From Ophiocordyceps camponoti-saundersi (nom. inval.) (lineage: Eukaryota > Ascomycota > Sordariomycetes > Hypocreales > Ophiocordycipitaceae): a stretch of 15,233 nucleotides of DNA. Where the stretch lies: assembly GCA_003339415.1 (NCBI GenBank), contig PDHQ01000578.1, positions 1-15,233 of the forward strand, given 5' to 3'. Shown one piece after another: positions 1-8,721 of the stretch; the first letter of the stretch is position 1; every line of letters begins with the position of its first letter. The translations under genes and the position numbers were made by a program. Under the pieces are notes generated by a model. That model saw only the letters and a program-made list of their open reading frames with translations, did no database searches and was not told the DNA's origin.

Positions 1-2940
1 CCTAAGGGATAAACCCGTTAACTGCTCTTCTTATCCCCTAAGGGATAAACTTGTTAACTGCTCTTCTTATCCCCTAGGGGATAAACTTGTTAACTGCTCT
101 TCTTGTCCCCTAAGGGACAAACCCGTTAACTGCTCTTCTTATCCCCTAAGGGATAAACCCGTTAACTGCTCTTCTTATCCCCTAAGGGATAAACCCGTTA
201 ACTGCTCTTCTTATCCCCTAAGGGATAAACTTGTTAACTGCTCTTCTTATCCCCTAGGGGACAAACCCGTTAACTGCTCTTCTTGTCCCTTAGTCTTGTC
301 CCCTAAGGGACAAACCCGTTAACTGCTCTTCTTATCCCCTAAGGGACAAACCCGTTAACTGCTCTTCTTATCCCCTAAGGGACAAACCCGTTAACTGCTC
401 TTCTTATCCCTTAGTTTTGTCCCCTAAGGGATAAACCCGTTAACTGCTCTTCTTGTCCCCTAAGGGACAAACCCGTTAACTGCTCTTCTTATCCCCTAAG
501 GGATAAACTTGTTAACTGCTCTTCTTATCCCTTAGGGGATAAACCCGTTAACTGCTCTTCTTATCCCTTAAGGGACAAACTTGTTAACTGCTCTTCTTGT
601 CCCCTAGGGGATAAACCCGTTAACTGCTCTTCTTGTCCCCTAAGGGATAAACTTGTTAACTGCTCTTCTTATCCCCTAAGGGATAAACCCGTTAACTGCT
701 CTTCTTGTCCCTTAGTCTCTTCTTGTCCCCTAGGGGATAAACCCGTTAACTGCTCTTCTTATCCCCTAAGGGACAAACCCGTTAACTGCTCTTCTTGTCC
801 CCTAGGGGACAAACCCGTTAACTGCTCTTCTTGTCCCTTAGTCTTGTCCCCTAAGGGACAAACCTGTTAACTGCTCTTCTTATCCCCTAAGGGACAAACT
901 TGTTAACTGCTCTTCTTATCCCCTAGGGGATAAACTTATTAACTGCTCTTTTTGTCCCCTAAAGGACAAACCCGTTAACTGCTCTTCTTATCCCCTAGGG
1001 GATAAACCTGTTAACTGCTCTTCTTGTCCCCTAAGGGACAAACCCGTTAACTGCTTTTCTTATCCCTTAGTCTTGTCCCCTAAGGGATAAACCCGTTAAC
1101 TGCTCTTCTTATCCCCTAAGGGATAAACCTGTTAACTGCTCTTCTTATCCCCTAAGGGACAAACTTGTTAACTGCTCTTCTTATCCCCTAAGGGACAAAC
1201 CCGTTAACTGCTCTTCTTGTCCCTTAGTCTTGTCCCCTAAGGGACAAACCCGTTAACTGCTCTTCTTGTCCCCTAGGGGATAAACTTGTTAACTGCTCTT
1301 CTTATCCCCTAAGGGATAAACCCGTTAACTGCTCTTCTTATCCCTTAGTCTTATCCCCTAAGGGACAAACCCGTTAACTGCTCTTCTTATCCCCTAAGGG
1401 ATAAACCCGTTAACTGCTCTTCTTATCCCCTAAGGGATAAACCCGTTAACTGCTCTTCTTATCCCCTAAGGGACAAACCCGTTAACTGCTCTTCTTATCC
1501 CCTAAGGGACAAACTTGTTAACTGCTCTTCTTGTCCCTTAGGGGATAAACCTGTTAACTGCTCTTCTTGTCCCCTAGGGGATAAACCTGTTAACTGCTCT
1601 TCTTGTCCCCTAGGGGATAAACCCGTTAACTGCTTTTCTTATCCCCTAAGGGATAAACCCGTTAACTGCTCTTCTTATCCCCTAAGGGACAAACTTGTTA
1701 ACTGCTCTTCTTATCCCCTAAGGGACAAACTTGTTAACTGCTCTTCTTATCCCTTAGGGGATAAACCCGTTAACTGCTCTTTTTATCCCCTAGGGGATAA
1801 ACCCGTTAACTGCTCTTCTTATCCCTTAGGGGATAAACCCGTTAACTGCTCTTCTTGTCCCCTAGGGGATAAACTTGTTAACTGCTCTTCTTATCCCCTA
1901 GGGGACAAACTTGTTAACTGCTTTTCTTATTCCCTTAGGCTCTTCTTGTCCCCTAAGGGACAAACCCGTTAACTGCTCTTCTTGTCCCCTAAGGGACAAA
2001 CCCGTTAACTGCTCTTCTTGTCCCCTAAGGGACAAACTTGTTAACTGCTCTTCTTATCCCCTAGGGGATAAACCTGTTAACTGCTCTTCTTATCCCTTAG
2101 GGGATAAACCTATTAACTGCTTTTCTTATTCCCTAAGGGATAAACCCGTTAACTGCTCTTCTTATCCCCTAGGGGACAAACCTATTAACTGCTCTTCTTA
2201 TCCCTTAGGGGATAAACCTGTTAACTGCTCTTCTTATCCCCTAGGGGACAAACCCGTTAACTGCTCTTCTTATCCCTTAGGGGATAAACTTGTTAACTGC
2301 TCTTCTTATCCCCTAGGGGATAAACCCGTTAACTGCTCTTCTTATCCCTTAGGGGACAAACCTGTTAACTGCTCTTCTTATCCCCTAGGGGATAAACCCG
2401 TTAACTGCTCTTCTTATCCCCTAAGGGATAAACCCGTTAACTGCTCTTCTTATCCCCTAGGGGATAAACCTATTAACTGCTTTTCTTATCCCCTAAGGGA
2501 TAAACCCGTTAACTGCTCTTCTTATCCCCTAAGGGACAAACTTATTAACTGCTCTTCTTATCCCCTAAGGGACAAACCCGTTAACTGCTCTTCTTATCCC
2601 TTAGTCTTGTCCCCTAAGGGATAAACCTATTAACTGCTCTTCTTATCCCCTAAGGGATAAACCTATTAACTGCTCTTTTTATCCCCTAGGGGATAAACTT
2701 ATTAACTGCTCTTCTTATCCCCTAGGGGATAAACTTGTTAACTGCTCTTCTTCTCCCCTAGGGGATAAACTTATTAACTGCTCTTCTTCTCCCCTAGGGG
2801 ATAAACTTATTAACTGCTCTTCTTCTCCCCTAAGGGATAAACTTATTAACTGCTCTTCTTATCCCCTAAGGGATAAACTTATTAACTGCTCTTCTTATCC
2901 CCTAAGGGATAAACCCGTTAACTGCTCTCCTTATCCCCTA
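1..2940. repeat. 36-bp palindromic minisatellite, about 80 units
   Basis: Direct tandem repeat with exact 36-bp period; the array begins mid-unit, so it continues left of the window. Each unit has a core TTATCCCCTAGGGGATAA (a perfect 18-bp palindrome in many units), then AACCCGTTAACTGC, then TCTTCTT. Because 36 is 12 codons, one plus frame stays open (repeat SSYPLGDKPVNC). The palindrome also encodes YPLGDK on the minus strand, where each unit carries a TAA. Nearly all variation is transitional: TTGTC/TTATC, GACAA/GATAA, and CCCG to CCTG, CCTA, CTTG or CTTA. The TGC in AACTGC is almost invariant. Units with a 13-bp insertion recur (near 287, 408, 835, 1064, 1221, 1342, 2598), and an 18-bp version occurs near 711. 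Three neighbouring units near 2751-2830 share a private TTCTCCCC variant. No promoter, gene start or spacer-like unique sequence is seen. Confidence 0.97.
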
Positions 2941-3151
2941 GGGGATAAATACCTATTATCTCGGGTATATCGTCGTTATCTTATACGGTATAGTTAATCT
3001 CCTTATCTTTTCGCACCTACGTCGACGAAATATAGGACTTAACTCCCGCTCCTTAGACTAAGATATAGACGAGACGCGTCTCTTTAGTCTGCCCGAAGCG
3101 CTACACGCGATAGTTAGCTTACTTCTCTTTAGTTATCTTCTACGGGACTAA
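2941..3151 (-). pseudogene. SNF2 C-terminal fragment, copy 1
   Basis: Minus-strand reading keeps RFGQTKETR of motif VI, then LVYILV-GAGVKSYISST, and ends near DNDDIPEIIGIYPL. CAA/CAG-type codons are now stops, including the first Q of motif VI and the one in RVQ. The best CG retention is in this copy (GTCGACG in the middle). Confidence 0.85.
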
Positions 3152-3250
3152 CTTATTAACTACCTTTCTTATCCCTTAAGGGATAAACTTATTAACTACT
3201 CTTCTTATCCCCTAAGGGATAAACTTATTAACTACTCTCTTTATCCCTTA

Positions 3251-3461
3251 GGGGATAAATACCTATTATCTTAGGTATATTATTATTATTCTATACGGTA
3301 TAGTTAATCTCCTTATCTTTTCGTACCTATGTTAACGAAATATAGGACTTAATTTCCGCTCCTTAGATTAAGATATAGATAAGACGCGTTTCTTTAGTCT
3401 GCTTAAAGCGCTACATATAATAGTTAGCTTACTTCTCTCTAGTTATCTTCTACGGGATTAA
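3251..3461 (-). pseudogene. SNF2 C-terminal fragment, copy 2
   Basis: The most damaged motif VI of the full-length copies: RV has become YM and FGQ has become FKQ, both by C-to-T or G-to-A changes. TKETR is still readable. Confidence 0.8.
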
Positions 3462-3560
3462 CCCGTTAACTGCCTTTCTTATCCCCTAAGGGATAAACCC
3501 GTTAACTACTCTTCTTATCCTTTAAGGGATAAACCTATTAACTGCTCTCCTTATCCCTTA

Positions 3561-3771
3561 GGGGATAAATACCTATTATCTCGGGTATATCGTCGTTATT
3601 CTATACGGTATAGTTAATCTCCTTATCTTTTCGCACCTACGTTAACGAAATATAGGACTTAACTCCCGCTCCTCGGATTAAGATACGGACAAGACGCGTC
3701 TCTTTAGTTTACCCGAAGCGCTGCACGCGATAGTTAGCTTACTTCTCTCTAGTTATCTTTTACGGGATTAA
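3561..3771 (-). pseudogene. SNF2 C-terminal fragment, copy 3 (best preserved)
   Basis: Reads ANYRVQRFG, a stop in place of Q, then TKETRLVRILIRGAGVKS and later VRKDKEINYTV, then NNDDIPEIIGIYP. This fits Q-A-x-x-R-x-x-R-x-G-Q, the SNF2 motif VI signature, at the expected place after motif V in the parental copy. This is the copy to use for homology searches. Confidence 0.88.
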
Positions 3772-3942
3772 CCTATTAACTGCCTTTCTTATCCCTTAAG
3801 GGATAAACCTATTAGCTGCTTTTCTTATCCTTTAGGGGATAAACCCGTTAACTGCTCTCCTTATCCCTTAGGGGATAAACTTATTAACTGCTCTTCTTAT
3901 CCTTTAAGGGATAAACCTATTAACTACTCTCCTTATCCCTTA

Positions 3943-4153
3943 GGGGATAAATACCTATTATCTCGGGTATATTATTATTATCTTATACGGTATAGTTAAT
4001 CTCCTTATCTTTTTATACCTATGTTAACGAAATATAGGACTTAACTCCTGCTTCTTAAACTAAGATACGGATAAGACGCGTCTCTTTAATCTGCCCGAAG
4101 CGCTATACGTAATAGTTAGCTTACTTCTCTTTAGTTATTTTTTACGGGACTAA
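3943..4153 (-). pseudogene. SNF2 C-terminal fragment, copy 4
   Basis: Motif VI reads NYYV-stop-RFGQIKETR: CGC to TAC and ACT to ATT changes, again transitions only. The CG sites of the middle part are largely lost. Confidence 0.8.
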
Positions 4154-4216
4154 CTTATTAACTGCTCTTCTTATCCCCTAGGGGATAAACTTATTAACTA
4201 CTCTCCTTATCCCTTA

Positions 4217-4427
4217 GGGGATAAATACTTATTATCTCGGGTATATTATCGTTATCCTATACGGTATAGTTAATCTCCTTATCTTTTCGCACTTACGTTA
4301 ACGAAATATAGGACTTAACTCCCGCTCCTCGGACTAAGATACGGACAAGACGCGTCTCTTTAGTCTCCCCGAAGCGCTGCACGCGATAGTTAGCTTACTT
4401 CTCTCTAATTATCTTCTACGGGACTAA
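4217..4427 (-). pseudogene. SNF2 C-terminal fragment, copy 5
   Basis: Motif VI reads NYRVQRFGETKETR with no internal stop. The Q-to-E change (CAG to GAG) is a transversion, one of the few changes not explained by RIP. Confidence 0.82.
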
Positions 4428-4634
4428 CCTATTAACTGCCTTTCTTATCCCTTAAGGGATAAACTTATTAACTGCTTTTCTTATCTTTTAGAGGATAAAC
4501 TTATTAACTCCTCTTCTTATCCCCTAGGGGATAAACTTATTAACTGCTCTTTTTATCCCTTAAGGGATAAACTTATTAACTGCTCTTCTTATCCCCTAAG
4601 GGATAAACCCGTTAACTACTCTCCTTATCCCTTA

Positions 4635-4845
4635 GGCGATAAATACCTATCGTCTTAGGTATATTATTATTATCCTATATAGTATAGTTAATCTCCTTAT
4701 CTTTTCGCACTTACGTTAACGAAATATAGGACTTAACTTCCGCTCCTCGGACTAAGATATAGATAAGACGCGTCTCTTTAGTCTACCCGAAGCGCTATAC
4801 GTAATAGTTAGCTTACTTCTCTCTAGTTATCTTCTACGGGACTAA
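4635..4845 (-). pseudogene. SNF2 C-terminal fragment, copy 6
   Basis: Motif VI reads NYYV-stop-RFG-stop-TKETR. The entry palindrome is also altered (GGCGAT instead of GGGGAT). Confidence 0.8.
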
Positions 4846-5052
4846 CCCGTTAACTGCTTTTCTTATCCCCTAAGGGATAAACCCGTTAACTACTCTTCTT
4901 ATCCCTTAGGGGATAAACTTATTAATTACTCTTCTTATCCCTTAAGGGATAAACTTATTAACTACTCTTCTTATCCCTTAGGGGATAAACTTATTAACTA
5001 CTCTTCTTATCCCCTAAGGGATAAACCCGTTAACTGCTCTCCTTATCCCTTA

Positions 5053-5220
5053 GGGGATAAATACTTATTATCTTAGGTATATCGTCGTCGTCCTATATAA
5101 TATAGTTAATTTCCTTATCTTTTCGTACTTATATTAACGAAATATAGGACTTAACTTCCGCTTCTTAGACTAAGATACGGATAAGACGCGTCTCTTTCGT
5201 CTGCCCGAAGCGCTATACGC
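5053..5220 (-). pseudogene. SNF2 C-terminal fragment, copy 7, truncated
   Basis: Breaks off inside the motif VI codons (after GCGCTATACGC on the plus strand) and joins directly to a decayed 36-bp unit. It therefore lacks the stretch that encodes KITKEKQANY in other copies. RFGQTKETR is intact up to the break. Confidence 0.8.
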
Positions 5221-5273
5221 TACCCTTCTTATCCCTAAGGAATAAACCCGTTAACTCTTCTTTTTATCCCTTA

Positions 5274-5720
5274 GGGGATAAATACTTATCGTCTCCGATA
5301 TATAGTTATTATCTTATATAGTATAGTTAATCTCCTTATCTTTTCGTACCTATATCGATAAAATATAGGACTTAACTTCCGCTCCTTAGACTAAGATACG
5401 GATAAGACGCGTTTTTTTAGTTTACCTAAAGCGCTGCACGTTTCTCTTTCGTCTATCCGAAATACTGCACGCGTCTCTTTCGTCTATCCGAAACGCTGCA
5501 CGCGTCTCTTTTATCTACTCGAAATATTATACGCGTCTTTTTCGTCTTTCCGAAACGCTATACGCGTCTCTTTCCTCTACTCGAAATACTATACGTTATA
5601 GCTACGATATTTCGCTTACTTCTTCTTCGTTATTTTCTACTACGGGTCTATAATAATAATACGATTCGCTAATATAAGGTTTAGACCTTCTCCGCTAGTT
5701 CTTATCGTAGAGACCTGCTA
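5274..5720 (-). pseudogene. SNF2-family ATPase, 3' end with motifs V and VI (probable parent of the array)
   Basis: Read from the right, the minus strand gives SGEGLNLILANRIIIIDP (about 5645-5711) followed by two TAG codons best read as WW. Then come KITKKK-AKYR and the motif VI region, then the C-terminal tail seen in the array copies. GxGLNL..AN.VII.DPWW followed by QA..R..R.GQ.KET is the canonical motif V-VI order of the SNF2 helicase C-lobe (RAD5/RAD16-like fungal members have DxWW here). SNF2 proteins are DNA translocases that remodel chromatin or act in repair. This is the only copy with motif V, so I take it as parental. Motif VI is disrupted by a 31-bp expansion and there are many RIP-type stops, so it is dead. 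I could not find the N-lobe (Walker A, DEAH) with confidence upstream. Confidence 0.82.
5409..5594. repeat. 31-bp minisatellite derived from helicase motif VI
   Basis: Six units start at 5409, 5440, 5471, 5502, 5533 and 5564, with a typical unit GCGTCTCTTTCGTCTATCCG + AAACGCTGCAC. The same 31 bases occur once in each 202-bp body, where the minus strand encodes the RVQRFGQTKETR stretch. Because 31 is not a multiple of three, the expansion destroys the frame. Differences between units are again mostly transitions. Confidence 0.92.
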
Positions 5721-6400
5721 TAGGAGGTATAATAAGTATAATAATAGATAATATATTCTTTAAAAATAGCCCTATATAAGTAGGTAGGTAAGCTAGGATA
5801 TATATCTTATATATACGTTACGTATTTATAGTTACGTAGCTTACGGCTATACCTACGATTTACTAACTAATTAGCTATTAGGGATATCTAAATATCTTTT
5901 TCTTTTATATACGTATATATTAGTTTCTCCTTAGTTTCGTTTTTAGTAAAGTCGCTAATCGCCTTATTTATCTAAGTTTATATTATTACGCGTAAATAAT
6001 AGTAGAAAGATATATTCGCCTTCTATAATATATATCCTAGTACTTAAAGGATTAAGTTAATAAATTCGGCAAATACTACTCGTAAGATATTCGCCTTTAA
6101 TAAGCGAGCTAGTCGCTTAGCTATTTACGGCACGACCCTGGGATAACCCCGGTAGAAGTTATAACCCCGCTCGATCCTTTCCTCGGCTAAAGTTATGCTC
6201 GCCCGAGCTCCGGTTAAGTAAGATAGGGGAAATATATATATAAGTAAGTTTATTATAAAGGGACTCGGCACCTATCTTAGGGCCGTCTATAGGTAGCGAT
6301 TATAGGCTACCTTTTACTAAGGTTATAATCTTAGATAGATTCTAACGGAATCGGAATATTACGTCGAATAAAGAATAAACTAAGTAATTAATTTATATAT
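5721..6400. other. RIP-degraded AT-rich DNA, weak minus-strand coding trace
   Basis: This is where the rest of the SNF2 gene should lie. One minus frame between about 6340 and 5880 gives a plausible but unrecognised protein-like reading with around one stop per 12 codons (for example LAEERIERGYNFYRGYP near 6150-6205). A second frame over the same bases is almost as open, so the reading is not decisive. No SNF2 Walker A or DEAH box was recognised. Confidence 0.4.
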
Positions 6401-6421
6401 CTAAGAGTTAGAATATAGGTA

Positions 6422-6527
6422 GGTATATTATATATATATTTATATAAACTATAAATATAGAGAGCTTAACCTCCGACCCTTAAGCTTAGAGGCCTTCCTT
6501 ATATATATAATATATATATATATATAA
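6422..6527. repeat. TA-dinucleotide microsatellites
   Basis: Two short (TA)n tracts, about 6424-6446 and 6500-6526, separated by a GC-richer piece with AAGCTTAGAGGCC. A third lies near 7223-7240. They fit end-stage CA-to-TA conversion or ordinary slippage. No gene is visible between 6400 and 6740. Confidence 0.75.
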
Positions 6528-6834
6528 AAATAGCGGTCCTTAGAGAAAGGCTCTTAAGAATAAAGATACTAGCTTCTAAGCTAGCGATATGCTAAGTGGG
6601 AGTATTCTATCGTTACTAAGGAATCTAAACGAATATATATATCTTCGTATTAGAGTTTTCCTTCTACGTTTAATAACCCCCTTAATTATATCCTACCTAC
6701 TTATAATCGTGTAAATTAAAGTCGGTTCTTCCTTTCTAATATTACCCTCGTAGCTACGGGGCTAGGGACTAACTAAAATAGTAATAGAGTATTCTTATAA
6801 AAGCAACTTATTATAAGGTTAATAGCAGTACTAA

Positions 6835-6985
6835 TAAAGGTATTAAAATTCCTAATACTTATAACTATAATAATAATTCTACTAGGTTTATTTTGCAAGG
6901 CTATGCCCTAAAAAGTAAGGTTAGCAGCGCTAACTAACTAAGAGGGAGGTTTATAAGGTAGGCCCCTATAATATAACTTAAGATC
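6835..6985 (-). repeat. Duplicated segment, copy A
   Basis: Direct-orientation partner of 7545-7680, 707 bp away. The shared core is GCAGCGCTAACTAACTAAGAGGGAGG (shown in two parts: GCAGCGCTAACTAAC and TAAGAGGGAGG) followed by YYTATAAGGTAGGCC. Flanking similarity extends left through ATTCCTAATA and AAGGCTA. The 707-bp offset is not a multiple of three, so the copies cannot share a frame. Strand is given from the minus-strand coding trace around copy B. Confidence 0.7.
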
Positions 6986-7544
6986 TTCGCTATAATATTT
7001 GCTAATATACGTACCGCAACTACTTAGAACTTAGATAATATCTATATATAATAGGAACTAAGGAAGTATAGTTATCCCCTGCTTAAAACCGGCGTAACTT
7101 CGGATAGATAACCTATAATAAATAAGCTCTCTAATATAACGAATCGGGCCTGTAAGCTAGCCGACCTTATTAAGTAAGAGGTCTTCCCCTAGGCCCTGTA
7201 GTTTTTCCTCTCTAATAAATAGTTTATATATATATATATGCCTAGATACTTATATAGGCTACTAGTATAATATAGTATATCTTATATATACTACTTATAA
7301 GATTAACTATATATATTAGCCCGCTCTTCTTATACTTAGTAGTTTATTTCTCTTTTAGTCTAAGCCTCTAAGGTACTAACTACTAATCGATAAACTTCTC
7401 TCCGGGCATTCCTCGAGCTAGTTAAGTAAAAATTATAGTTATAGCGGCCGTTATTTTCGTGCTCGGCACTAGAGGAAATCTAGGATACTTAGCGCTTAGT
7501 ACTAAAAAAGCTATTCCTATATCTTATATAGCGAAAGGCAGCCT

Positions 7545-7680
7545 CGATAAATATAATAATATTCCTAATATAATAACTATAATTCTGCTAAGTCTATATA
7601 GTAAGGCTAGGGCCCTAGGAAGTAGGGCCGGCAGCGCTAACTAACTAAGAGGGAGGCCTATAAGGTAGGCCGTATAATAC
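7545..7680 (-). repeat. Duplicated segment, copy B
   Basis: Second member of the pair. It keeps more CG/GC-rich sequence (GGGCCGGCAGCGC) than copy A, so it is probably the less mutated copy. It forms the downstream edge of the minus-strand trace at 7648-8200. The short plus-strand open frame at 7459-7644 lies across it and begins only with GTG. Confidence 0.7.
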
Positions 7681-8200
7681 TAGATACTTCCGCGCTATAA
7701 TAACGCCTTTACTATCCTTCCCTATTTCCCTAAATAGCTTATCGGCAGTTGCCTTAAAGTAAATAGAATCTAGCATTTTTACTATAGTTGTACTATCGAC
7801 TACCTTACCGCATTCTTTAACGCTACTAGTTATAGGCCCGAACTACTAGTTATTCTTGCCTTCGTTAATACGTCTTCTTAAAAGTTCTGCTACAGTTCGA
7901 TATAAGGTAGCCGATAAACTAAATATACGGGAACAGCTCTAAGGACGATTTATTAGTATATCTCGTTTCTCTTAGCGTAATTAGCTAACTAGATAACGAA
8001 CCTAAAGCTAAGTTTGCTAACGATCTCTTAGTTAATACCCGTTATATTTGCTCCGTAGCAGGTAATATTCTTTTTTAGCTATTAGAAAGATATCGATTAG
8101 TTACTATTATCCTTAGCTAAGAAGCATTTTACTTACTTAAACTTAATATTATTAAGGAATCTTACGATACCTCGCAGCCTCGTGCTGCCCCCATAGCCTC
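7648..8200 (-). pseudogene. Unassigned coding relic
   Basis: One minus frame has a 65-codon stretch without a stop (7648-7842) reading, in part, KECGKVVDSTTIVKMLDSIY and then FKATADKLFREIGKDSKGVI. The frame continues upstream with only TAA/TAG stops through RDILINRP-SCSRIFSLSAT to about 8200. Composition is protein-like (charged, mixed). Its right part sits in the patch with more surviving CA/TG. I do not recognise the family. It could be the N-terminal region of the SNF2-type gene that ends at 5274, or a separate gene. Confidence 0.45.
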
Positions 8201-8303
8201 GTCCTAATATATATATAGCTTACCTGAGTTATAAGGACCCTTTATACGAGATCCTTCTTATCTTATAACTCCCTACTCTACCTTTTATATTCCTTATTTA
8301 TTA

Positions 8304-8432
8304 CTTTATACGTTCGAATAGGTATTTAGTTTTTAGATATTTACCCTCTTCGTACGTTACGTATAAGAGGGTATCGCAATAATAAGTATACTCCTTTTTA
8401 GGATCCCTCGATACTAGTATCGGATAGCCCGT
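8304..8432 (-). pseudogene. Unassigned coding relic fragment
   Basis: A 43-codon minus-strand run free of stops, in a different frame from the relic to its left. It reads in part GYPILVSRDPKKEYTYYCDT and then LLYVTYEEGKYLKTKYLFER. The many Y residues fit H-to-Y changes (CAC/CAT to TAC/TAT) by RIP, so the ancestor may have been His-rich. Family not recognised; could be an upstream exon of the neighbouring relic. Confidence 0.35.
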
Positions 8433-8675
8433 CTAATAGATATATCTTTAATCTCGTCGGTATAATCGCGCTTACTAGAGCGCTATTACTATAGAAGGTA
8501 ACGAATAAGTATAATAATTTTATACTTATAATAATAAAGAAGCTAACTTAGCTGCCGAGCTATAGGGATAAAGAAGAAGAGGCCTCCTAGTTTCGCGGGA
8601 GTAACGGGCACTCCTGCCTATATATATACACAGCCCTCGCAGAAAAGACTATCTTAAGGAAGTATATAGGACTAT

Positions 8676-8721
8676 CCGGTCCGTATAGGCCTGCAGGGAC
8701 CTGCTAGGTTATACGGGCCGG
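8676..8721. other. Imperfect 22-bp inverted repeat (hairpin)
   Basis: CCGGTCCGTATAGGCCTGCAGG is followed after 2 bases by CCTGCTAGGTTATACGGGCCGG; the arms pair at about 16 of 22 positions. It contains a PstI-type CTGCAG and lies in the patch (about 8580-8960) where CA and TG survive better than elsewhere. Role unknown; could be a terminator-like or transposon-end structure. Confidence 0.5.

Larger units (their letters stand above)
2941..5273. repeat. Higher-order tandem array: 202-bp body plus 2-6 units of 36 bp
   Basis: Bodies start with GGGGATAAATAC at 2941, 3251, 3561, 3943, 4217, 4635 and 5053, and the parental copy starts at 5274. Start-to-start distances are 310, 310, 382, 274, 418 and 418, which equal 202 + 36n with n = 3, 3, 5, 2, 6 and 6. 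The last step is 221 because copy 7 is truncated. Only the number of 36-bp units varies between bodies. Each body is a minus-strand copy of the 3' end of a SNF2-type ATPase gene. Since 202 is not a multiple of three, successive copies are out of frame and cannot form one long protein. The 36-bp units here are more mutated than those at the left (mostly CTTATTAAC, and often ACTAC in place of ACTGC). Confidence 0.95.

Noticed and set aside
1911..2624. 237-residue open frame on the plus strand (tandem SSYPLGDKPVNC)
   Set aside because: It is the 36-bp repeat read in its one open frame. Period 36 keeps any stop-free frame open, no non-repeat sequence is included, and flanking 13-bp insertion variants limit its ends. 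No promoter or unique domain.
1..2940. Telomere array, suggested by CCCTAA/TTAGGG strings
   Set aside because: The strings are part of the CCCCTAAGGG palindrome within a 36-bp unit; there are no consecutive TTAGGG repeats.
1..2940. CRISPR array or repeat with variable spacers
   Set aside because: The whole 36-bp period is conserved and there are no unique spacers; the sequence background is fungal.
1..2940. RNA-like covariation in the palindrome arms (TTGTC with GACAA, TTATC with GATAA)
   Set aside because: Mixed units (TTATC...GACAA and TTGTC...GATAA) are frequent, so the arms change independently, as expected from C-to-T mutation in CA context on either strand.
7459..7644. 61-residue open frame on the plus strand
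   Set aside because: Starts with GTG, crosses one copy of the duplicated segment, and lies opposite a minus-strand coding trace. Length is within chance and composition is low complexity.
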